From Anthoceros angustus (lineage: Eukaryota; Streptophyta; Anthocerotopsida; Anthocerotales; Anthocerotaceae): 64,000 nucleotides of DNA. Where the stretch lies: assembly GCA_010909165.1 (NCBI GenBank), contig VJWM01000144.1:434001-498000 (forward strand), in the 5' to 3' direction. The notes below the pieces were generated by a model. The model was not told the DNA's origin and did not search any database. It saw only the letters and a program-made list of their open reading frames with translations. Both the position numbers and the translations under genes were made by a program. Shown one piece after another: positions 40,448-51,034 of this stretch. The stretch's first letter is position 1. Every line of letters begins with the position of its first letter.

Positions 40448-43400
40448 GCTCCAACGCAGCCTGGCATCTCTGCATCTGTGGTGGTAAGCAGACTGTGGGC
40501 AAGCCAGTTACTACAAACGGAGCTAATTGGTGGAGGGTGTACTTGCCAGTCTGGCGCATCTTGATCATCGCGGATTGCAAGGCCGAGCAGGCGTCCTCAC
40601 CTTGGCTTAGTGCCTCGTAAAACAGGGACATGAGATGCAGAGCGGCACTATCATCTACACGCCATTGAGCCAGAACAGAGCAGGGAACTCCTGCGGTCAT
40701 GAATGCCCGACTGAAGCTCAGGACATCGAGGACGTTGTAGTGAAGGGTTACTCCAACACCCGTGCTGCAGGCGCTTAGGACAACTAAGCAAGCACTCCAC
40801 TCCCAACCTGACAACATAATATCATCGCAGTGCAAGCTACTCCCGACATCTGAGCTGCGAAATGGAAGAAGTCCAGAAAGAAAGTCCAAGCCTTCCGCTG
40901 TCCTATCCGCCTCTTGCTGCAACATCTGGTGCCCAAACAGTACGGCATCCACATCCGAGGAGACCGCACCCTCAGGTTCTTCACAGCTCTCTTCACCTGA
41001 AAACGTAGGTTGATCGTCCCTCATTACCTTAAGCTTGCCCTGTGCTGCTCGGCGTCGCCTTCTGGTTTGGGTGGTAGCTGAGGCCAAGCGGAGAGTCCCG
41101 TGATCGGCTTCCTTGCCACCAGAGCCGTGTGCTGCGATATGTATGAAGGCTTGGCTGCATTGGGTGCCACTTCCCACACCTGAGGGCTTCTTCACCCACT
41201 CCAGCAGCCTTTCTACCGTGGCATCAGCACCCAACAGCTTCACAATCTCATGCTCAGGGTGACAAAAACCAAATAGCTCGCATATGGCGTTCACCTCCTT
41301 CCGACTTCCCGGCAGCGGACTTTCTTGGTATGGCAAGTATTGAGGATCTCCCAAGGCCACTGCAGCCCCTGCACCCGCAAGCAATGTCCTCTCCTGGAGT
41401 GACTTATATCGCACCTGACAAGAGTCCAGCATTAGGAAAGACGGTGTGAAGGCCAGCTTCACCTCTTCGAAAAGATAGCAACCAGAGTCTCTGTTCCTGA
41501 GGATGCTGAAAGGCACGTTCTGGAAACAACCAACCGCGGAGATGACCAACTTGCGATGCGGGTTCCGATTCTGTTCCCGGATGAAGTTGTGGAAGAGCGG
41601 CCTGATGAGCAGGTCGTACAACGTCTCCAGAGCATTCCTGCAGGAGTCATTCTCAAGCTTCCTCTCAAGACAAGCATCCGAAATGTCCCGGACATTTTCT
41701 AGTACACTGTCCGAGTCAATCCGATCAAATCTGTGGCACGAGGCCACACCTTCGTCCTGCACCACAAGGCACACATCCAACATCCCTAGAGATAGTGGCA
41801 ACGTCGATGTCAAACCTGCGAACTGCACAAACACTGCACCAGGCCCGCAGGCTCGCTGGGCTCGTTTTATCCATTCCCAGTCGATATGGGGCCCGAAATC
41901 CTCTGACTTGTAATTCCTAGCACTCTCGAGAGAAAGCAATGCTTTGCGGGCAATCTCACTATCTCCTGCTTCTGCTATTGGCGCCAAAAGCTTGGAGACA
42001 GTGGCCGCCACGGCATGAACGTGGAACAGACAGAAATAGGGAGTCCACGAACCTGCACACACTTGCATCTTGTTGCCGTTACCCAAGAGCTTCACTTGGT
42101 AGCGGCGTTCGGTAGCACTGTAAAGTGACAATGCGGCACAAGAATCCTTGTAGGACTCCCAGAATGCCTCCAGTACAGCCTTGCTGGGACTCACAGCAGG
42201 CAAAAGAGAGGGCATGAACGTAGCAGGCCCTGAGAATCCACAAACGGCCAAAGCATTCCGAACGAAGAAATGGGCAAGAACTGTAGGTTCCAAGGACTTC
42301 CCGTGCGCAACAAGAAATGCCCGAAGCCTCTCTACCCTGTCCAAGTGAGCCATGTTGGCGACATCGCGAGCCATTATTCCATGGCAAGTCTCGAAAATCT
42401 TCTTCTCCACCCAGGGCTTGTGAACAAAATTGGCGAGCTTAGCAAGACATCGGTCGAATGCCTCCAGCCCCTCCTCGACCTGGCCAAAATGGGTTATCAA
42501 TTGATCTCCTCGCAGCAGAAGACAAAAACATGCATACCTGGCTTGGAGAAAGCTCTGCACTACATCTAACCGGTCCATGACCTCTGGCCCAATCCCAGGT
42601 ACTAATTCGTTCGGTTGCCAACCTGTGCTGCGATTGTGCGCCAAATATTCCAGAAGCTCCAACTTCAGAAACTCAATCTTGGGGAGCGGCACTGGGAAAT
42701 CAAATCGGGGTTGAAGATCAAGCTGTTGAATCACATTCAATGCGTTGCGATCAATCTGACGACTCAGCTCAATCCGACCGAACTGTCTGAAGTACGTCTG
42801 CTGCAACATGAGGACTCTGGCTCTGACAAGAGGCCCGTGCTCATGGTTGCCTGGGACAGCTCTTTCAGCACGTTGGATCCAAATCAGACACTTATTTCCA
42901 ATCTGGGTCAAGTCAGCACAGCCGAAACAAATCCTTCCCGGCTTCCTAAGACCGGGGTTATTCATGACGGATGTCACAACACACAGAAAACAGGCTTCAA
43001 ACCCTCTCCAGTAATCTGGTGCTTCAAAATTCTCGACAGCCTCCGCTTGTTGGCCGCAGGAGAGCAATGCTACTCGTCGGAGAAGGTTCAGTGCCCACTT
43101 TGTCCGTTCCAATTCTTGAGGCCAGCAAAAGTGCAAAGTCTCCCACCTGGAGCTGATAGTCTGCATCTCCTCTGAGCTACAATCCCGAAGCATGGCATGT
43201 TCCAGCAGCAAGGTTTCCACCCAAGTGAAGGCCCAGATAACGATCAGCATAGTGCAATTCTGCGCTTCTGTCAATGACTCCCAGCTTGCAAGCTCATTGA
43301 CGTCGTCCACAGCCCGTAACACCTGTAGTAACAGCTCACGCATCTCCTGGCACACATCCACCATGGGCTCCTCCTCGTTTCCACATGCGATGAGCTCGTC

Positions 43401-43688
43401 AGCTAGCCCATTGAGACGCTGCATCACCCACCCATCAACTCCCGGTGACAATGCTTCCAACCCAAGCTTGAGCAACGCTGCCGGTGGCCGCACAATCCAC
43501 CAATCCTCACCAAATTCCCTAAACTTGTCCCAACCATCTGAGAAATTCGTCCAAAGATTGTAAGCTGCGTGGTAGTCCTCATTGCGGCGAGAGACAAACA
43601 CGGCTTCAACATCGCTTTCGGCTTTTCCTTCCCCTGCATCCGCTGATACAGCTTCTTCCCCAGATGATGAACAAGCAGGTGATTCCAT
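40416..43688 (-). CDS. Long CHAT-domain (caspase-like) protein, intronless, 1090 aa
   Basis: The C-terminal quarter is a CHAT domain, a clan CD cysteine-protease fold related to caspases and separase. It has the catalytic His in AFIHIAAHGSGG (His854) and Cys in LVVLSACSTGVG (Cys974), preceded by the strand LVISAVGCFQNVPFSILRNR and followed by AFMTAGVPCSVLAQWRVDDS. The first about 700 residues are helix-rich with many Leu, Trp and Cys; they may be degenerate TPR-like repeats, but I cannot assign them. The frame is open upstream to 43787, but the first in-frame ATG is at 43688; an upstream exon is possible. The 3' end overlaps PPR-relic sequence, and 1,573 bases of it are tandemly duplicated. 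It lies between two same-orientation dynamin units. Substrate unknown. Confidence 0.8.
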   Translation of the reverse strand: MESPACSSSGEEAVSADAGEGKAESDVEAVFVSRRNEDYHAAYNLWTNFSDGWDKFREFGEDWWIVRPPAALLKLGLEALSPGVDGWVMQRLNGLADELIACGNEEEPMVDVCQEMRELLLQVLRAVDDVNELASWESLTEAQNCTMLIVIWAFTWVETLLLEHAMLRDCSSEEMQTISSRWETLHFCWPQELERTKWALNLLRRVALLSCGQQAEAVENFEAPDYWRGFEACFLCVVTSVMNNPGLRKPGRICFGCADLTQIGNKCLIWIQRAERAVPGNHEHGPLVRARVLMLQQTYFRQFGRIELSRQIDRNALNVIQQLDLQPRFDFPVPLPKIEFLKLELLEYLAHNRSTGWQPNELVPGIGPEVMDRLDVVQSFLQARYACFCLLLRGDQLITHFGQVEEGLEAFDRCLAKLANFVHKPWVEKKIFETCHGIMARDVANMAHLDRVERLRAFLVAHGKSLEPTVLAHFFVRNALAVCGFSGPATFMPSLLPAVSPSKAVLEAFWESYKDSCAALSLYSATERRYQVKLLGNGNKMQVCAGSWTPYFCLFHVHAVAATVSKLLAPIAEAGDSEIARKALLSLESARNYKSEDFGPHIDWEWIKRAQRACGPGAVFVQFAGLTSTLPLSLGMLDVCLVVQDEGVASCHRFDRIDSDSVLENVRDISDACLERKLENDSCRNALETLYDLLIRPLFHNFIREQNRNPHRKLVISAVGCFQNVPFSILRNRDSGCYLFEEVKLAFTPSFLMLDSCQVRYKSLQERTLLAGAGAAVALGDPQYLPYQESPLPGSRKEVNAICELFGFCHPEHEIVKLLGADATVERLLEWVKKPSGVGSGTQCSQAFIHIAAHGSGGKEADHGTLRLASATTQTRRRRRAAQGKLKVMRDDQPTFSGEESCEEPEGAVSSDVDAVLFGHQMLQQEADRTAEGLDFLSGLLPFRSSDVGSSLHCDDIMLSGWEWSACLVVLSACSTGVGVTLHYNVLDVLSFSRAFMTAGVPCSVLAQWRVDDSAALHLMSLFYEALSQGEDACSALQSAMIKMRQTGKYTLHQLAPFVVTGLPTVCLPPQMQRCQAALELASSISNLQT

Positions 43689-43784
43689 ATCACCAGACAC
43701 CCCAAGTTCCCGTGTAAACCTAAACCTGCTTGCAATTGCTTGCTGTTCGGCGGCAAGGCGAGTCTGCCATCGCCGGCCATCCAC

Positions 43785-44560
43785 AAGTCACGGGCCCCAT
43801 GCGCCTGCACCCTCGAATCCCTCTCTCACACCACAAATGTACTGTTCATATTTTCTCTCCTTTGGAAATTCTCTAGAGAGGAAAGCGAGTGTGGTCCATG
43901 TCACGACAAAATCCTCATGACGGCTTAGGTCAGTCGGGAACGCGTACATGTGTGGACTTCGGATTGAATCAGACACCATCCCACTGGGGAAATGTGTCGT
44001 GTGGAAATCTGCCTATGTGCACCCCCTAAAGCGGAAGCGGGGTGTGCACATAGAAATGCTGAGATAAGAACTTCAAATCTTGTTCCACATCTGGTAGCCG
44101 CAGATGCTCTGCACTGGAGCTTGCTACGTCAGTCTCCAAACTCCAAACATGAAGTTCAAAACTTACCATTGGCAGATCACAAGCTTCAGTCATAAAGCAG
44201 AGGTGCTTTTGGGCTATGACTGGCAAGCAATGGTGGTGGGAGCAGCCAGTCATTGGACAAGCATGCCACAAGGATGACACAAGTTCATGTTCAGAACGAA
44301 CTCATGTGTCTCCACAATCACATCCGTCACATCCCAATTTGAATGCAACGTTGTGCTTTACTGTAGACTGCGATTTGAATTCACATTTGGAGTACGAAAC
44401 AAATTTTCATATCATCATATTCTGGGTGATGCATCACCTCTAGAGGTAGGTCGGATCACCCAGACTGACAGAAACGGCTACAACTTTACTGCAAAATTCC
44501 AAGTCTTGTTCCACATAGTACGGGTTGCGAAATTGTTCATTTTGAATATGGGTAATTGCA
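43785..44560. repeat. Intergenic mosaic of repeated fragments
   Basis: Contains the CHAT 5' flank, then near 44115-44165 an inverse copy of the PPR-relic edge (38826-38880), then the 3' flank of dynamin unit D3 (44280-44560, with GGTGATGCATCACC). No gene of its own. Confidence 0.6.
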
Positions 44561-46290
44561 GATGCTCAAGTTTCCATGGGCTTGCTAGGTCGCTAGGGTG
44601 TATTCAGCTGCTACTCTTCTCTACTACACAGCAGATCTAGCTTCTCTCAGGATGCTGAAACTAGGGGTCAATACAGTCTCCGCTTGGAGCAGAGGATGCT
44701 CGTGCAGACCATCCACCAGAGCCTCCGTCAAAGAGTATTTTATCTCCTGGGAAAGCATGTCAGAAATTCTGCTGCATACCACGGCCCAATAAGCCGACAG
44801 AGACACCGTCATGTCCCACGCTGTCTGCAAGAGCCCACACGATTGTTTCTCATTGTCACATCAAAATTGTAACCAACTAAACTCTTGTGGCGACACTAAG
44901 CATCAGATATGCAATATTTACTGGATTAGGCTGTTCAGTCACAGGATGTGGCTTCAATCTAACCTGGAAGCCACTTGAAGGCTCCTTTCCTTGCACTTCT
45001 GTGAGATCAAAGCCAACTTCATTTCCCTGCCCTGACTCTGCTTCTGCTTCTGCTTGCTCCATCGCCTCAGCTTTCATCAAGTTGTTCTTGGTGAAGATGA
45101 TAGCTTGCTCCTTGGCTAGCATCCTCTCCACAAACCTTTCACAGTTGCGGCGACTTTCAGCATTCCGGAATGCAACCTCGGTGGCAAACTTCAAGAATGG
45201 AAAGCCAACTGCCCAGGTTCCGATCACCTGAAATGGCAACCCGAATCAAACTCACATGGTGGCCATTGCCTAGCAAATAGTTTTGTGCACTACAGTCTAC
45301 TGAACAGTGCTTACCTGCATTTGCACGTGAGCTGAGTACGAGTGTGCCTCCTGGACAAGCGTATGACAGGCATCGGCAATCTGGTCGACCTGCCTTTTAA
45401 CCAGGCTCTGGAAGACCAGCTGTGTGGGGACAAGATTGGGAAGAGAGATTCCGTTACATTCAGCAATCATCTCCCTGATGCCCTCTACATTGGAAGGATC
45501 CATCAGTCCTGCTCCTGATTTTTGCATATACTCCGAAAAGGCTGCCAGAATAATCCATCCAGTGACAGGACATGAGATACTGTTCGTGGATACAAATGAT
45601 GAGCAAGGTGCAGCCTGCTTTCAAGACACCAGACTTCAAGGACAAAGGTGACGTGTGTACCAGTAAACATATCATCCAGTCGTGGTGTGTACTCGCCCGG
45701 TAGCATGATCTGCTTCACATTTACAGTCTCTATTTCGGAACCGGTCGTCATGGTTTTGGAGAATTCCAATGCCATATGGGCCTCACCGTTGTTCTCCAGT
45801 CCTGAAGGCAGACTGGTTTCTCTTGGCCTTTGCAATCCTGCAGAAGACCTTCGGGTGATGGTGATTTCTGGACGTGTCAAAGGATTGAATTCAGATTAAC
45901 ACTTATGATAGAAAGAGCCGTGGGCTGCACATATATAGCCTTCAGACATGATAAGAGTCCTTGATCCTTGGACATTATCTCTTGAGTCTCGATCGATCCT
46001 TGACTCTCGGACATTATCTCTGGAGTCTCGATCGATCCTTGACTCTCGGACATTATCTCTGGAGTCTCGATCGATCCTTGACTCTCGGACATCAACAACC
46101 ATATGCATCACGCAGGATGATCCATAAGTTTCCGTCATCAGAGTCTCCATGATGAACAATCATCACATACATTGCATCCCCTCCATCTCCAGCACGCTTG
46201 TTTTGCGCCTCAATAACGTTAACGCCTTTCTCGATGCCATCTTCCTCCATCAAGCTCTCCTCTTTCACTCCAGTACAGTACTCAAAAGAA
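44560..46290 (-). pseudogene. Dynamin-derived unit D3, inverted orientation
   Basis: Close copy of D2 in the same orientation. GED: VSLSAYWAVVCSRISDMLSQ and EIKYSLTEALVDGLHEHPLL (44624-44830). Stalk exons: KFATEVAFRNAESRRNCERF, VERMLAKEQAIIFTKNNLMK (44877-45239) and MQKSGAGLMDPSNVEGIREM, then FQSLVKRQVDQIADACHTLV (45297-45527). Upstream: ITRRSSAGLQRPRETSLPSG and MLPGEYTPRLDDMFTG, then the 39-bp tandem repeat, then EDGIEKGVNVIEAQNKRAGD near 46200. The exons are open and splice sites look usable, but there is no GTPase domain. Together D2 and D3 flank the CHAT locus as direct repeats. Confidence 0.7.
45971..46087. repeat. 39-bp tandem repeat, three copies, in the 5' part of D3
   Basis: Units start GACATTATCTCTGGAGTCTC at 45971, 46010 and 46049. 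A single related unit is present in D2 (38198-38250), so the array expanded in D3. Each unit contains the near-palindrome TCGATCGA. Confidence 0.9.
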
Positions 46291-46567
46291 AAAAGTTGGA
46301 AGGACCTCAGCCTTTTTCCATGCCACCAACATGCTATGCGAAGGGCAAAGAAGGGAGAGTAAGGGCTATGCGCGAACATGCGAATTACAGTCCTCCCTCC
46401 CTTCAAGGACTGACATCCAGCAATCGATGAGGTCATTGATCTTCAGACGCATCACTATCAGTACTTGGATGGGGTGTTACCCCTCCCGAGCGGGCCATCT
46501 GCTGTAAACATTATACCCTCGTCTTGTAGGGTGCAATGGCCGTGGGTTGTTAGTGCCAGGCATCTTA

Positions 46568-46660
46568 CAAGCTTCATTGTTGGAGTAAGCACCCATCCTA
46601 AGCTTCATTGTTGGAGTAAGCACCCATCCCAAGCGTCATTGTTGGAGTAAGCACCCATCC
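46568..46660. repeat. 31-bp tandem repeat, three copies
   Basis: Units of the form AAGCTTCATTGTTGGAGTAA followed by GCACCCATCC repeat three times directly upstream of the unrecognised gene at 46696. Confidence 0.9.
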
Positions 46661-46695
46661 AGTAACACCCGCCCCAGAACTCATGCCTATCCCAT

Positions 46696-47949
46696 GTGTT
46701 CGAGTTGTCAGAGGACGCGTGTGAAACAACATTGCAGGATCACGCGGTTGCCTCCGGAAAGACGCGGACACCGTACCGTGAGCTTTGGAATCCTACCAAG
46801 AAACTTCGCTGTCGACGTCGCGTTCAGCTTTTATACCAGCTTGTTGCTGGCCATTTCACAACACGGACAGATTGTCAAGTGTGCTGTGCTCAGCTGCGGG
46901 ATATCGATAGGGTGCCAGTCGTGGTGAAGGAAGTTGTTGCCAAGGAGATGGGGGCCAAGCAGTTTGAAGGGCATCTCTACTACAAATTCAAGCTCGTGGG
47001 TCTGAGGCCGACGGATCACGTCAATCTCTTGGATCTTCTGGTGAGGGTGAGAGGGGGCATTTTTGGCGGCACGCGTATTCTCAATCTGGGCTCCTTCCTC
47101 CACTACAATCGTCCCTGCCCTACTCCCACTGATGCCGATGACGATCCCGATGCGGAGGACTACGCTGCCTACGCAGCCGAAATTGAGCAGGGACTGCGGA
47201 TGCTGAAGGCGAGAGAGTACGATAACCTCCCGGAGGATGGCATTTTCGAAGTGCACCAAGATCAGAGCGTACACCAGGAACGCATCTCCACCGGGGCCGG
47301 GCTCTCCGCTAAGATTTTGCAGTTCATCACTGCTGGGTGCGCCACCAGTGCTGAGATGCTGTGCACCATCAACAAACTGTCCTACCATAAAGTAATCGAC
47401 TTGGCCATCAACGACCTGTTTGTGGGCGAAGAGCCTGCGGGCCCTGAAGCTGCACCACCTCTCTGGAAACCGGACGTGGGGAAGATTTCACGCGCCTGCC
47501 AGCCGAAGGAAGGCGGAGACGGGAGTTCACTGGAGATCTGGATTGTGAGGGAAACAGATTTTTGCGAAGAGCTCAGTTTCGAGGACGTGCAACAGAGCTC
47601 GGCAAATGCAGCCATTACGGTGGACGGAACAAGGAAAGCTGTGGAAGGACAGGCCAATCACCGGGCTGCCGTGAATCGGCACACCCGCGGTTTCCATCAG
47701 CTAGGGTTCAAGGCTGTCCGGCTGTTCTACAATGGGGATGGCGATTTGCTGAGATGGCGTCCTGACATGGGAGATTCTGTGCCAGCCCTGCGGAATCACG
47801 ATGTGGAAAGCTGCCATGACCGGTACCAGGATTATCATTTGGGAGCCTTCTTTGATGTTGAGCCACCACCAACGCACAGCACCAAGCCTGATGTTGCTAA
47901 CGTCTCACTGGAACTGTTAGACATCCAGACCCTGGCCACGGAAACCTGA
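46696..47949 (+). CDS. Unrecognised protein, open for 417 codons
   Basis: I do not recognise this protein. The frame is open from 46696 to the stop at 47947-47949, but the first in-frame ATG is at 46948, giving 333 residues; an ATG at 46694 is in another frame. Upstream coding could come from a spliced exon. Visible parts are LRDIDRVPVVVKEVVAKEMG, FEGHLYYKFKLVGLRPTDHV, GGTRILNLGSFLHYNRPCPT, an acidic stretch DADDDPDAEDYAAYAAEIEQ, and a helical segment AKILQFITAGCATSAEMLCT that could be a winged-helix-like fold. The C-terminal third is polar. Composition and length favour a real coding region. It is flanked by dynamin units D3 and D4 in opposite orientation. Confidence 0.5.
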   Translation: MFELSEDACETTLQDHAVASGKTRTPYRELWNPTKKLRCRRRVQLLYQLVAGHFTTRTDCQVCCAQLRDIDRVPVVVKEVVAKEMGAKQFEGHLYYKFKLVGLRPTDHVNLLDLLVRVRGGIFGGTRILNLGSFLHYNRPCPTPTDADDDPDAEDYAAYAAEIEQGLRMLKAREYDNLPEDGIFEVHQDQSVHQERISTGAGLSAKILQFITAGCATSAEMLCTINKLSYHKVIDLAINDLFVGEEPAGPEAAPPLWKPDVGKISRACQPKEGGDGSSLEIWIVRETDFCEELSFEDVQQSSANAAITVDGTRKAVEGQANHRAAVNRHTRGFHQLGFKAVRLFYNGDGDLLRWRPDMGDSVPALRNHDVESCHDRYQDYHLGAFFDVEPPPTHSTKPDVANVSLELLDIQTLATET

Positions 47950-48339
47950 AGTCCCATCTCACGAGCATGAGACATGTAGCTAGATGTAGAGTCTGCCCGT
48001 GGCACTCCAGCAACATTCTTCGTTTCTTTCATTCATTCGTGTAGGTATTCATTCAGCAAGTTTCACTAAGAATCAAATTCTTTGAAACTGCTTGTTTTCC
48101 GCTTGATGGCTTGCACACTTTATCACAGATGAATCCATTCCTGGACCATGCGCCTGCTCCAACTTGTGTGGGGTTCAAATTAGTGAATCTACTTAACGAA
48201 ATCAAACCAAACCAAACCAAGCATTCATTCAGGACGAAACCAAGCATTCACGAATATCATGGCTTTGTGGGAGCAACATTGCACTTGTTTTCCTTCTCTA
48301 CCTAGACAGGTAGGGCGTTCTCAAACTGGAGGACTCCTC

Positions 48340-48665
48340 ATCCGGGTGAGATATTTCCAGTGAGACGATATCTCAATTTGCGCTTTGTCCCTTCATTCCA
48401 GGGGGACCGTAGTCCACAGTTTTGCTTAGTCCTGAAGAATCCTAGTCCCTCCATCCCAGTGGGACGATGTTGGTACATATTTTAGTATTAGTCCCTCCAT
48501 CTCAGTGGGACATGTTGGTACATATTCTAGTCTTAGTCCCTCCATCTCAGCGGGAGGACGTCATGCACAACGTTTCTTAGTTCCTGCATCATCCCAGTGG
48601 GATGACATCACACAATATATATAATCTTAGTCCCACCATCCCGGTGGGACGACATCATGTGACCC
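48340..48665. repeat. Minisatellite of about 45-50 bp period
   Basis: Five to seven units of the type TAGTCCCTCCATCYCAGTGG followed by GACGA and an AT-rich spacer. Each unit has an internal CCCAGTGGGA-like palindrome. Units differ by indels, so this is an old array. It lies 3' of the unrecognised gene. Confidence 0.85.
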
Positions 48666-48798
48666 ATAGGACTTGTCAGCATCCTCAGCCAAGCTAGATC
48701 TGCTGTGACACAGTCTTTGGAAAGAGGAGTAGCAGCGGAATACAACCTAGCTACCTAGCAAGTCCATGGAAGCTTTGGGAGCATCTGCAGTGACCCAT

Positions 48799-50002
48799 AC
48801 TCAAAATGAACAAAGTTTTGACGCCAAAATCAGCTGACTCTAATCAGCTTGATTGAGATTTTGATCTCAAAATCACTTCGACGCTGCTGAACGATTGGAA
48901 GACAGAGAATCATCAGTTGCCGTCAGCCGATGTAAGCATCTGCCGGGCAGCGGAGAAGCGCGTGGGCCATGTCAACAGCGGGGAGCAACTGGGTCAGTCA
49001 GCAACAGGTGACTGAACTTGGCACGCGATCTCACGATCTCACGATCACGGAGTTGTGACAGGTCTCCCGCAGGAAGGCTTAGCTGCGAAGGCTTAGGTAC
49101 GCGATGCAGACGTCAGCCAGATTGGAAAAGGTGTCTGGATTGGATCCAACGCGCTTAGCCCACTGTGGCCAGGTCGACAAGTCAGAAACCTGCGTCGTCA
49201 GATGACGGAAGCTACGCACCTGTGGCAAGCTCGATGCCATTGTTTCTTCTGAGCATTGAGGTTGATCTCGGAATGATGGACGGAACTTGCGGTCCTTCAA
49301 GAAGTGAGAAACAGTACTGGTGTGGAACATGCGGTACTAGTGTGGAATCGATTGACGAAGATGGCATCGGGAGAGCCGTTAACGTTATTAAGGCGCAGGA
49401 AAAGGCGCTGGAGATGGCAGGGCATCCGAAGCATGTGATCATCGATCATCTTGGAGACTCTGATATGCCCAACACCTAAAGATCTATGTGATGCATACCG
49501 AGACTCAAGGATCAAGACTCCAGAGAGCATGTCCGAGAACCAAGGACTCACATCATGTCTGAAGGCTATATATGTGCTGCCCAGGGCTCTATATTTGTAT
49601 CATAAGCGTCTGTAGAAACCTAATCCCTTCGCAGGTCGAGAAATCACCATCACCTGAAGGTCTTCTGCAGGATTGCAAAGCAAGAGAAAGGAGCTGGCAA
49701 GCCTTCATCCACGAGTGGAGAACAAAGTCGAGGCCGATATGGCCTTCGAAATAACCATGGCAGACGAGACTGTGATAACGGACCAGTTCATTCTTCCGGA
49801 AGCGTACACAGCACGTCTGGATGATATGTTTACTGGTATACCTGTCACCTTTACAGTCGTTGAAGTGTGGTGCCCTGAAAGCAGGCTGCACCTTTCTTCT
49901 ATCTAGAACCTTGCTCATCATTTGTCTACCAACTGCATCTCATGTCCGGTCCCTGGATGGATTATTCTTGCAGCCTTTTCGGAGTATATGCAAAAATCAG
50001 GA
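48799..50002. repeat. 1,204-bp segment duplicated at 57795-58998
   Basis: The two segments have the same length and encode identical peptides in every frame I compared, so they are identical or nearly so. This is the source or copy of the segment that follows the palindrome. Confidence 0.85.
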
Positions 50003-50890
50003 GCAGGACTGATGGATCCTCCCAGTATAGGGAACATCACGGAGATGATCGCTGAATGTAAAGGAATCTCTCTTCCCAATCTTGTCCCCACACAGCAACC
50101 TGGTGAAAAGGCAGGTCGACCAGATTGCCGATGCCTGTCATACGCTTGTCCAGGAGGCCCACTCGTACTCAGCTCACGTGCAGATGCAGGTAAGCAGTGC
50201 TCAGTAGTCTGTAGTACACAAAAGTTCTTGCTGGGCAGTGGGCAGTGGGCAGTGGGCACCATGTGAGATTTCATCACATCTATTTTGGGTTGCCATTTCA
50301 GGTGACCAGAAACTGGACAGTCGGCTATTCATTCTTGAGGTTGGCCACCGAGGTTGCATCCCGGAGTGCTGAAAGTCGCCGCAACTGTGAAACGTTTGTG
50401 GAGAGGATGCTAGCCAAGGAGAAAGCTATCATCTTCACCAAGAACAGCATGTACATAAACAAGTTGGGGAAAGCTAAGACCACGGAGCAAGCAGAGGCAA
50501 GTGACTTCCAGGTTAGCCTGAAGCCACCGCCTGTGACTGCACCTGAACAACACAATCCACAAGAACTTAACTGCTTACAACTTTGATGTGACAAGATGAA
50601 GCAATCGTGTGGGCTCTTGCAGACAGCGTGGGACATGAAGGAATCTCTATCGGACTATTGGGCGGTGGTATGCAGCAGAATTTCTGACTTGCTTTCCCAG
50701 GAAATAAAATACTCTTTGACGGAGGCTCTGGCGGATGGTGTGCACGAGCGTCCTCTGCTCCAAGCGGAGACTGTCTTGGCCGCTAGTTTCAGCATCCTGA
50801 GCCAAGCTAGATCCGCTGTGACAACAGACTCTAAATAGAGAAGAGTAGCTGCTGAATACACCCTAGCTACCTAGCAAATCCATGGAAACT
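49160..50890 (+). pseudogene. Dynamin-derived unit D4
   Basis: Plus-strand copy, diverged from D1-D3. The 5' part is EDGIGRAVNVIKAQEKALEM; next exon VENKVEADMAFEITMADETV and FILPEAYTARLDDMFTG; then MQKSGAGLMDPPSIGNITEM, AECKGISLPNLVPTQ with a deletion of the FQNL block; stalk WTVGYSFLRLATEVASRSAE, FVERMLAKEKAIIFTKNSMY; GED DMKESLSDYWAVVCSRISDL and LSQEIKYSLTEALADGVHER. The GTPase domain is absent. A short GCAGTGGGCAGTGGGCAGTG run (about 50236) lies in an intron. Parts of this unit are copied into D5, D6 and D7. Confidence 0.7.
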
Positions 50891-51034
50891 TGAGCATCTG
50901 CAATGAACCATATTCAAAATGAACAATTTTGCAGCCCGTCCTATGTGGAACAAGGCAACACTCCGTGTGACAGTGCCGATTTGCACCACAGGACTTTGAA
51001 TTTGCAGTAAAGTTGTAGCAGTTTCCTGATTTTG

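Noticed and set aside
43688-43787. CHAT protein starting at 43784
   Set aside because: The codon there is GTG and a stop lies just upstream; the first usable ATG in frame is 43688, unless an unseen exon exists.
46694-46927. 77-codon frame from the ATG at 46694
   Set aside because: Stops early and has no features; the longer frame at 46696 has far better coding character, though its start is unsettled.
48340-48665. CRISPR-like array
   Set aside because: Units are variable, the spacers are also repeats and the DNA is plant nuclear; it is a minisatellite.
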